NCBI GenBank assembly: GCA_026874595.1
Contig: CM049311.1
Span: forward strand, 55,869,953 to 55,933,952
Direction of reading: 5' to 3'
DNA from: Sipunculus nudus
Taxonomy: Eukaryota; Annelida; Sipuncula; Golfingiida; Sipunculidae
DNA length: 64,000 bases
Positions 25,670 through 37,600 of this stretch are shown here, one piece after another (the first letter of the stretch is position 1; the number at the start of each line of letters is the position of its first letter). Under the pieces are notes generated by a model that was not told the origin of the DNA, did no database searches, and saw only the letters and a program-made list of their open reading frames with translations. The translations under genes and the position numbers were made by a program.

Positions 25670-28600
25670 CTGAAATGAAACATAAAAAGAGTCTTGTAAG
25701 ATTAATATATGAACTTTCATCAACTTCCTCCACATATATTTAACTCTGTGCAAAGCCAGGGTATTTGTTTTCACTGGATTACATGTATGTGTGTGTTCCC
25801 AAGATATTTAAAGAAGAGTTTCACAGATGTTATTGACATTTGACATACAGGTTGGTATTTGTGAAAATCTCCAAGTGATTAAATTTTGGTGTAAATCCAA
25901 GTGTAAACAAACCCTGGATGAGCTTTTACGAGGTTTTATATCACACTAGTTCATACCAGGACTTAGCATGTGACCATATGGCTATCTTTGGTATGCAAGT
26001 CTTGGCTTTACAGAGGACAATGACATCACTCCATGTGCCATGGGCTGAAAGTGTCAGCAATATCATTTATCATACATTTAGACACCAGATGGCAGTTCGT
26101 TGTCGGCTGAAAAAAATGTGCATATGATGTGACAAGCAGCCAACCAGATGCCAATAAACAAACACTCAACAGGCATCCTGGCTCCACCCATAGCTGCGCT
26201 AGCTTAGTAAACAATATGTGACATAGTGCTTGAAAACTTGGCATCCTGGCTCTGCCCATAACTGCGCTTCAAGCGGCGCTTGAAGACAGTTTATGGTCTA
26301 ATTTTAATTACTCCCTCTGCATTCTCGCATCATCAACCGATTTGATAATGACATTATGACTGTGTTGGCGTTGCCTTGTATCTGTTGTCTGCAGAACTGA
26401 AACCAGCCAGTGAGGTGTGCACATAGCCTTTGTCAAGGATTTAAGTCCTAGTGACCAAATTCTTGGCATTGGTAGGGGATTTGGGGGACATCTAACTGTT
26501 TGCAAGATTTTAGGAACTGAGAGCAGAAGCTGGGGAGTTGAACTCTAGCAAACTGCATAACACTAGCTTGATGTAAACAATATGTGACATGGTGCTTGAA
26601 AACTTGAATAAAATCTACATTTTTGTTCAACTAGTTTCAAATTTTTGGTGTTAACAGATGAAATGCTAACAAAAACATGCTGTGAAAATTAAATCCACAG
26701 CAGTTACAAGAAAAAAACGTGCCATGGTCAAAGTTGGGCAAAATTTATGGTACCAATTTTTTATTTTTGCTAATTTTTTAAAAAATTTAAAAGATTTTGA
26801 TCTAATTTTTGGTATACAATTTAATTTGACTAATTAAAGTTAATTTACTGGATAGAAAAGTCCTTAGTTTTAACATGTTTTATGTTAAGTGATCAAAAAT
26901 TTTCCTGATTTTTTTACTAAATGCATTATGTTTGGGCCCATAACTTTTTTAAATTATATATTACAGACCCGATTTCTGGCATGTACATAGGAATTATATA
27001 GAGGAATATTTATGGTAAATATGAGGAAAAGCAGAAGAGTGGTTTTAATATTAGGCAGTCCTGAAGTGTGAAAATAGGTTTATAACTAGATTTTCTTGGC
27101 ACCGCAGGTGCCATAGTATCCCCAGACAATTAATCCCCCCCTTGAAGAAAAGGCCCCCCCCATCTTCAGCAACAATTAATATCAGTCCACACTCATAGAA
27201 AAGGTCACTCTCATAGAAAAGGTCATGACCCCAATTTCAATATACATCATCCCCTAACCCATGTCTATGTATATGCATAAAATGAAAGAAATCTGTCCAT
27301 TAGTTTTTGACTCATAATGCTCACAGTACTGTTAAGTGGCAATGATGGGGTATTAAACGGCACTAAAACAAGTAAAAGAATAACAGGTGGCGCTACCAGT
27401 TTCCAGTACATGACAACACTATCCAAGATCTTCGGTCAAGTTGATTTTTGGACCAATCCATGACTTCCTTATTGAGATATTGATTTTGTGTAATTTTCAC
27501 CATATATGGTAATATTCAAGGTCAAGGCCACTGTAATAGGAAAGGTCATGACCACAATTTATATATACATCATCCCATCACCCATGTCTATGTATATGCA
27601 TAATATGAAAGAAATCTGTCCATTAGTTTTTGACTTTTAATGCTGACAGTACAGTTAAGTGGCAATGATGGGGTATTAAACAGCACGAAAACAAGTAAAA
27701 GAATAACAGGTGGCGCCACCTGTTTCCCGTACATGACATTACTATCCAAGATCTTCGGTCAAGTTGATTTTTGGACCAATAGCTGCATCCCTTATTGAGA
27801 TATTAATGATTTTATGTGATTTTCACCATATATGGCAATATTCAAGGTCAAAGCCACTCTCACAGGAAAGGTCATGACCCCAATTTAAATAAACATCATC
27901 CTATAACCCATATCTATGTACATGCATAATATAAAAGAAATCTGTCCATTAGTTTTTGACTTATAATGCTCACAGTACTGTCAAGTAGCAATTTTGGGGG
28001 TATTATACGGCAGGAAAACAAGTAAAGAATAATAGGTGGCGCCACCAGTTTCTGGAACATGACAACCCTATCCATGATCTACCATCAACCTGATTTTGGG
28101 ATCAATCCATGCAAGATTTCTTGAGATATTTAAGAATTTGTGTGATTTTCCCCAAAATTGGACCTACCGTAAAATCTGTGAAATTTCGTACAGAAAAAAA
28201 TAAATAAATTTGTGGAAGTCCGAAATTTAACAGTCAATTTCAGCAGTTTTAAAATTATGGTCTTGACAAGTTAAGATGCCTCCTCGGCAGTGGGCGATAA
28301 TAGGAGCCTCAAGTATTCACTCGCCGATTTTGCATTCATCCGTGTGAATCATGAAGTTTCAGGAATAAAAACATTATTTTCTATACTTGTGTTGTTTATT
28401 TTATATTAAATCAGTTTATTTAATCCGGTCCAGAAGCTCGACACCCGTACATGCTTGCGTGACCTCCGGGGCTTTGCCAGGAGAGATCGTTTTTAAGGTG
28501 GCTTACGCATGGAAATCCTCACTAATGGCGCACAAAAGCTAGACGTCTTTAGATCCCTTAAAGAGTTAATCGATCCTGATTATCCAATATCAAATATCCA

Positions 28601-31600
28601 ACCTCCTTTAAACTTCATGAATGTCTGCCAGTGCTTTGATGTACCGTTTGATCTCGTGCGACTTGTTTGTTGGGTGATATGGAGCCCAGGTACTCGAAAA
28701 CTGAGTCGTTTAGTGTGACATTCAAGATATTTATTTTAAATGTTTAATGGAAATAAGCATTAATTTTCAAACTGATTAACATTGGCATTACATACACCGG
28801 AGCGCTGAGCTTGCTTGAAAGAGACCAATTTGAACCTGGCTTACACACGGAAATCCCCCTTTACGGTGCACGTAAAGCAAGTGGTCTTGAGATCATTTAC
28901 GGAGTTAATCCTGATTATTCAATTTCCAACTTCTGTTAAACTTCATGGACGTCTGTCAGTTATTCACAGCGTGTCGCTCGCATCCCGGACAATTAAGAAA
29001 CTCACATTTGAGATATTTTAAGTTTTTATTATTGTCGCTGAAACAAAAATCTTAGTTTTCAGTCAAATTACATTCTATATGATGTAGATATAATTCATAT
29101 TAATTATCAATAGCACGGCATTCACATCGATCGGACTTGTAGGCCTGTTCAAAGCCAGATTACAGGGTGAGGTTACGTCAGTGTTATATTCACGGCAGTC
29201 CTGCTAATGTCAAATATGGCGTAACAGACCATCGGCAGTTCGAAATTTAACATGTCATTTTAATAATTATGGTTACTGAAGAAAGACCGTGTACGAAATT
29301 CATCGAGGTAAGAAATTTCACAGATTTTATAGTATTCGAGGTCAAGGACACTCTCCTAGTCAAGGTCATGACCTCATTTTAAATAGGCGTTGTCCTCTCA
29401 CCCATATCTATACATATACCAAGTTTGGTAAAGATCCGTGAAATATTTTTTGAGTTATCGCGCCAACAAGATTTATATGTGGCGGCGGCGGGACCGGTAT
29501 GAAAACAGTATCCCCTGACTTTGTCTGGGGATACAATAAAAAACTGAGGTTTTTCCTTAATTTCTCAAAGGAACAAAGTCGCAAAGACCCAGTTTTCAGC
29601 TTGGTAGGAGATCTTGGGGACATCTAACATTACGCCGAATTTTGGATTCCTAGGTCTTACGGTTTCAAAATGTGCCAAATCTACATATGGACGAACAGAC
29701 AAACGAACTGACAACTGACAATGGACCACGACTTTAGCTCAGATGACTTATAGTCAGCTGAGCTAAAAATCTTAGGCAGATCATTTATCAATACATGACA
29801 TCTGTAGACTAAACCTGTAACCTATGGACATCTGCCATATATATTTATATATGTTTAAAAGTATATTAATGGAATTATTACAAAACAAGGGACCTATGGG
29901 TCACGGCGCTCAGCTGTTATATATGATAAAAAAATATGATTTAGAAATGAGGCACATGCTGGTTTTGTGTGGTAATAAGTATAAGCTGTATTATGAGTTG
30001 TTGTTGTTAAGCTATATGTGTGATTTTGATAGTACCTTTGGAGACACAGAAGAGAATTGATTTCATTCATTTTATTAACATATTGGGTACTATTGTCACA
30101 CAGATTTTGACTTGGCCATATAACTTATAAGCAGAACATATAAAGAGTTCAACTATTTATTAAAAAAATTACAAATATTGTCCCAGATATAATTTTTATT
30201 AAAAATAATAAGAGAATCATATGATTTTTAAAATGAAATATAACTGAAATGATTATTAAAATAATATTAAAGAATATATTCATGAATGCATTCATGAATA
30301 CATTTGGAAAGTATTTGCACTGGTATTCATATACTTTCATTTTTACCTGAATTCCCATTCTTTATGCAAAAAATTTTATAATGGAGTACATATTCATATT
30401 AGTATTTAAATACAATTGCAAAGTATTCCCACCATGTCTGGTATTTATTCAGTTTTCACCAAACAATGGTGTTGAGAATCCAGAATGTACAAAATTCACA
30501 CATTTAAATAATGATCATAAATAATGATCATAAGTACCTGGTTTTATGGCTTTTATTTATATTAAAAAAAAATAAATGTGATATATTTATTTTGGACTAA
30601 TTTCACATCAATGTACACACTAGACACAGAAGGAATCTAGATTAATATTATAAACTGCATCTTTGTCTATCATTAATTTCCTTCATATGGTCCCTAATGA
30701 TTAGTAATGAATAATATGATTTACTTTTTTATTATTAAAATTGAACTGAAAAATGCCATAGGTGACTGCATGGTGTTATTTGGAATACGTGACATTCTAT
30801 CCATCGATACAAGATTCTTATATCATCAGTAACTGCAAGTTAATTCCCTATTATTGTCAACTAACAAATTCCCTTCTATTTTTCTTTAATTTGTTATTAA
30901 AACCAATAAAAATTGATTAATTTATTGTTTATTGTTATGTTGTTGGTTAAAACTACTAGATGAGTTAGGTTGGACACCTGGATCAACTGTGGCTGGCCAT
31001 AAGCTGCCTTGCTGCCCTAGTATATGCCTCGCCTCAAGCGTGCATAATTTGCTGAAAGTTCAACAAGGTCAACATACAGGTGACTCAAGAGTGGCTGGAG
31101 AGAGCCAAGGTCTGACATGGTCTCATAAAAACATTAATAAAAGCTACAATTTTTGGCCAATTTCTTTCAGCTTTCTAAACTAAAAAGCTGAAATCCTTAT
31201 GTGTGCATGATATGAAAATTATATAAACAGAGCTCACATGAAACAAAAGTGAAATGGTCAAATTTGGGCAAAATTTAAGGTACTAATTTTATATTTACAC
31301 TAATAACTTATAAAATTTTAAAAATTCAGAACTAATTTTGGGTATTCAATTGAATCTTGATTAAATAATGTTACATCCCTGACAAAAAATCTCTAGCTTC
31401 AGCAAGCCCCTTGTTAAGGGAGTAAATATATTTCTTGATTTTTTACAAAGTGCATTATGTTTGGGCCCATAACTTAAAACAATTACGCGATACTGACATC
31501 ATTTCTGGCATGTGCACAGAGAATGTATAGAAAAACATGTATATTATATATGATTAAAGTCAGATCAGTGGTTTTGATATTAGGCAGTATTGAAGTGTAA

Positions 31601-34600
31601 CAATGGGTTTTTAACTGAAAAATGAAGTTTTTCATTAATATCTCAAAGGTATTAAGTCCTAGTGACCAAATTCTTGGCATGGTAGGGAATTTTTGAGACA
31701 TCTAATTGTATGCCAAATTTTAGGAACTGAGAGCTTAAGCTGGGGAGCTGAGCTCTTGCAAACTGCATAACACTAGCCTGATATAAACAATATGTTACAT
31801 GGTGCTTGAAAACTTGAATAAAATCTACAGTTTTTGATCAACTGGTTTCAAATTTTTGGTGTTAACAGACAAAATGCTAACAAAAACATGCTGAGAAAAT
31901 TAAATCCACAGTACATACAGGAAAAAAACGTGCCTGTCAAAGTTAGGCAAAATTTAAGGTACAAATTTTTTATTTTTGCTAATATTTTAAAAAATTTAAA
32001 AGATTTTGATCTAATTTTGGGTATACAATTTAATTTTGATTAATTAAAGTTATATTACTTGAAAAAAAGTCCATAGCTTTAACAAGTTTTGTGTTAAGTG
32101 ATCAAATATCTTTCCTGATTTTTTACAAAATGCATTATGTTCTGGCCCATAACTTTCTTAAATTATATAATACAGACATGATTTCAGGCATGTACATAGG
32201 AACTATATAGAGGAATATTTATGGTAAATATGAGGAAAAACAGATAAGTGGTTTTGATATTAGACAGCCCTGAAGTGTGAAAATAGGTTTTTAATAAAAA
32301 ATTGAGGTTTTTCCTTAATTTCTCAAAGGAACCAAGTCGCAAAGACCCAGTTTTCGGCTTGGTAGGAGATCTTAGGGACATCTAACACTATGCCGAATTT
32401 TGGATTCCTAGGTCTTACGGTTTCAAAACGTGCCATATCTACAGATGGACGGACAGAAGGACGGATGACGGACAATGGACCACGACTATAGCTCAGACGA
32501 CTTATAGTCAGCTGAGCTAAAAATTACTGCATCATCACAACATAAGGTCACACTGACGCTGGAAAGGTTTTGGTGACAGCATGCTGATATTTCATGTAAC
32601 CTGCATGTCACGGATAGAACAGGATATGTTGTTACCGAGGTCACCAGAACCTGGTACACAAGAAATGATATTAATTGTATGCCATTAATTTTTTTATTAA
32701 CATCAACACATTTGAATAATTTTGAAAGAGTTGAATATTTTGATAATATCTATTCTTGTGGAATACTATTGTGAGGAAACCTAAGTGCTACCTGATTTGT
32801 TTATCATTCATTCTCAAGTCACTTGCCCAATTCATAAATATCAGCCATTACAGGAAAAGGAGCAAATGATTAATGGCACCTTTTAACTTACCTGCACTTC
32901 ATATTTTCTGTGACATTGTAAGGCTTGTATATTTGACCATGCTCACTTTGACTTACCTTTGGCAATGATTCAAAGACTTCAACAGGATCCAGTCCTCCAG
33001 GCCCAAGCCTCTTTGCCCTCTCCTCCTACAAGCATAAACCCCTGAGTGATACTTCACAATCTATAATCTGCCAGAACGTACTGGTTTATCTAAAGGAAAG
33101 GGATTAAGATTAAATCATGTTGCCTTGATAAAACTCTTTATCTATGGTAAACAGGTGAACGGTCATTTACACTACATCCTTTGGCATAATATGTGTGTTA
33201 ATAATGACAGCAGGGACAAAGGCTGTGGGCAAAAGATTAACATTATAAATATTGACACATTTTTTGAGTTACCTATAAATCAAAAAATGACATTTTAAAT
33301 AATATCAGATCTTGACCATTGTCTGTAAATAATGAAAAAGAATTTCCAGTTCTCTGATTTTCCCTTGAATCATCAACAAACTCTCTAGAATCACATAATA
33401 TAACTAGACATTTCTTGGCACCGCAGGTGCCAGAGTATCTCCAGACATAGTAGGCCCCCCCCCCCCTTTAAGAACGAACCCCATTTTAAGCAGCATATAT
33501 ACTGACACTTGGCATATTTATTGTTTCTTCCATCTAACAATCCACAATCTTGTTGAAGATGTTGGTCCTGTGACCTTGATCTTTTTAAAGATGTGTCCTG
33601 TGACCTTGACCTTTGACCTCATGACCCCAAAATCAATTTGGGTCTTGCTTTTCCAATGGGACATATGCAAGTCAAGTTTGAAATCTATACATCAATAAAG
33701 CAGGAATGATCATCCAGAAACTAATTTTTGGACGGATGGCTCCTGTGACCTTCACCTTTGACCTTGTGACCTCAAAATTGATAGGGGTTTTTCACTCTTG
33801 GCAGGTGAACAATATGTGCAAGATGAAAGATCTGAGATGAATTGTTTGGCAGAAAATGCATCCACAATCTTTATAAAGATGTGTCCTGTGACCTTGACCT
33901 TTGACCTCATGACCCCAAAATCAATTCGGGTCTTGCTTTTCCAATGGGTCAAATACAAGTCAAGTTTGAAATCCATACATCAATAAAAGAAGGAATTATC
34001 ATCCAGAAACTAATTTTTGGACAGATAGCTCCTGTGGCCTTGACCTTTGACCTTGTGACCCCAAAATTTATATGGATTATCCACTATTCTCAAGTGAGCT
34101 ATATATTCAAGATGGAAGACCTGGGATGAAAGTTTGGCTTAAAATGCATCCACATCTTTTTAAAGATGTGTCCTGTGACCTTGACCTTTGACCTCATGAC
34201 CCCAAAATCAATTTGGGTCTTGCTTTTCCAATGGGACATATACAAGTCAAGTTTGAAATCCATACATCAATAAAGCAGGATTTATCATCCAGAAACTAAT
34301 TTTTGGACAGATGACTCCTGTGACCTTCACCTTTGACCTAGTGACCTCAAAACTGATAGAGGTCTTCCTCTATTGGCAGATGACTTATATGTGCAAGATG
34401 AAAGGTCTGAGATGAAATGTTTGGCTGAAAATGCATCCACAATCTCTTTAAAGATGTGTCCTGTGACCTTGACCTTTGACCTCATGACCCCAAAATCAAT
34501 TGGAGTTCTGCTTTTTCAATGGGACATATATAAGTCAAGTTTGAAATCCATACATCAATAAAAGCAGGAATTATCATCCAGAAACTAATTTTTGGACAGA

Positions 34601-37600
34601 TGGCTCCTGTGACCTTCACCTTTGACCTTTGACCTCAAAATTGATAGGGGTCTTCCACTCTTAGCAGGTGAACTTTATGTGCAAGATGAAAGATCTGAGA
34701 TGAATTATTTGGCTGAAATTGCATCCACAACCTTTTTAAAGAGGTTTCCTGTGACCTTGACATTTGACCTCATGACCCCAAAATCAATTTGGGTCTTGCT
34801 TTTCCAATGGGTCAAATACAAGTCAAGTTTGAAATCCATACATCAATAAAAGAAGGAATTATCATCCAGAAACTAATTTTTGGACAGATAGCTCCTGTGG
34901 CCTTGACCTTTGACCTTGTGACCCCAAAATTTATATGGATTATCCACTATTGGCAAGTGAGCTATATATTTAAGATGGAAGACCTGGGATGAAAGTTTGG
35001 CTTAAAATGCATCCACATCTTTTTAAAGATATGTCCTGTGACCTTGACCTTTGACCTCATGACCCCAAAATCAATTTGGGTCTTGCTTTTCCAATGGGAC
35101 ATATACAAGTCAAGTTTGAAATCCATACATCAATAAAGCAGGATTTATCATCCAGAAACTAATTTTTGGACAGATGACTCCTGTGACCTTCACCTTTGAC
35201 TCAAACTGATAGGGGTCTTCCTCCATTGGCAGATGACTTATATGTGCAAGATGAAAGGTCTGAGATGAAATGTTTGGCTGAAAATGCATCCACAATCTCT
35301 TTAAAGATGTGTCCTGTGACCTAGACCTTTGACCTCATGACCCCAAAATCAATTGGAGTTCTGCTTTTTCAATGGGACATATATAAGTCAAGTTTGAAAT
35401 CCATACATCAATAAAAGCAGGAATTATCATCCAGAAACTAATTTTTGGACAGATGGCTCCTGTGACCTTCACCTTTGACCTTTGACCTCAAAATTGATAG
35501 GGGTCTTCCACTCTTAGCAGGTGAACTATATGTGCAAGATGAAAGATCTGAGATGAATTATTTGGCTGAAATTGCATCCACAACCTTTTTAAAGAGGTTT
35601 CCTGTGACCTTGACCTTTGACCTCATGACCCCAAAATCAATTTGGGTCTTGCTTTTCCAATGGGTCAAATACAAGTCAAGTTTGAAATCCATACATCAAT
35701 AAAAGAAGGAATTATCATCCAGAAACTAATTTTTGGACAGATAGCTCCTGTGGCCTTGACCTTTGACCTTGTGACCCTAAAATTTATATGGATTATCCAC
35801 TATTGGCAAGTGAGCTATATATTCAAGATGGAAGACCTGGGATGAAAGTTTGGCTTAAAATGCATCCACATCTTTTTAAAGATGTGTCCTGTGACCTTGA
35901 CCTTTGACCTCATGACCCCAAAATCAATTTGGGTCTTGCTTTTCCAATGGGACATATACAAGTCAAATTTGAAATCCATACATCAATAAAGCAGGATTTA
36001 TCACCCAGAAACTAATTTTTGGACAGATGACTCCTGTGACCTTCACCTTTGACCTAGTGACCTCAAAACTGATAGGGGTCTTCCTCTATTGGCAGATGAC
36101 TTATATGTGCAAGATGAAAGGTCTGAGACGAAATGTTTGGCTGAAAATGCATCCACAACCTTTTTAAAGAGGTTTCCTGTGACCTTGACCTTTGACCTCA
36201 TGACCCCAAAATCAATTTGGGTCTTGCTTTTCCAATGGGTCAAATACAAGTCAAGTTTGAAATCCATACATCAATAAAAGAAGGAATTATCATCCAGAAA
36301 CTAATTTTTGGACAGATAGCTCCTGTGGCCTTGACCTTTGACCTTGTGACCCCAAAATTTATATGGATTATCCACTATTGGCAAGTGAGCTATATATTCA
36401 AGATGGAAGACCTGGGATGAAAGTTTGGCTTAAAATGCATCCACATCTTTTTAAAGATGTGTCCTGTGACCTTGACCTTTGACCTCATGACCCCAAAATC
36501 AATTTGGGTCTTGCTTTTCCAATGGGACATATACAAGTCAAGTTTGAAATCCATACATCAATAAAGCAGGATTTATCATCCAGAAACTAATTTTTGGACA
36601 GATGACTCCTGTGACCTTCACCTTTGACCTAGTGACCTCAAAACTGATAGGGGTCTTCTTCTATTGGCAGATGACTTATATGTGCAAGATGAAAGGTCTG
36701 AGATGAAATGTTTGGCTGAAAATGCATCCACAATCTCTTTAAAGATGTGTCCTGTGACCTTGACCTTTGACCTCATGACCCCAAAATCAATTGGAGTTCT
36801 GCTTTTTCAATGGGACATATATAAGTCAAGTTTGAAATCCATACATCAATAAAAGCAGGAATTATCATTCAGAAACTAATTTTAGGACAGATGGCTCCTG
36901 TGACCTTCACCTTTGACCTTTGACCTCAAAATTGATAGGGGTCTTCCACTCTTAGCAGGTGAACTATATGTGCAAGATGAAAGATCTGAGATGAATTATT
37001 TGGATGAAATTGCATCCACAACCTTTTTAAAGAGGTTTCCTGTGACCTTGACCTTTGACCTCATGACCACAAAATCAATTTGGGTCTTGCTTTTCCAATG
37101 GGTCAAATACAAGTCAAGTTTGAAATCCATACATCAATAAAAGAAGGAATTATCATCCAGAAACTAATTTTTGGACAGATAGCTCCTGTGGCCTTGACCT
37201 TTGACCTTGTGACCCCAAAATTTATATGGATTATCCACTATTGGCAAGTGAGCTATATATTCAAGATGGAAGACCTGGGATGAAAGTTTGGCTTAAAATG
37301 CATCCACATCTTTTTAAAGATGTGTCCTGTGACCTTGACCTTTGACCTCATGACCCCAAAATCAATTTGGGTCTTGCTTTTCCAATGGGACATATACAAG
37401 TCAAATTTGAAATCCATACATCAATAAAGCAGGATTTATCATCCAGAAACTAATTTTTGGACAGATGACTCCTGTGACCTTCACCTTTGACCTTGTGACC
37501 TCAAAACTGATAGGGGTGATCCTCTATTGGCAGATGACTTATATGTGCAAGATGAAAGGTCTGAGATGAAATGTTTGGCTGAAAATGCATCCACAATCTT

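Larger units (their letters stand above)
26436..29768. mobile_element. Composite repeat copy split by two levels of nested insertion (cdc37 intron 10)
   Basis: 26436-26706 matches 31652-31914. 26708-27090 continues as at 31915 and is resumed only at 29538-29768, which completes the hairpin-ended family. Uninterrupted copies (21346-21372, 32281-32310) show that the 27091-29537 segment is an insertion. Confidence 0.85.

Noticed and set aside
28509-29021. Transposase gene inside the TA-flanked element
   Set aside because: The two short frames come from an internal duplicated segment and lack any DDE or helix-turn-helix pattern.
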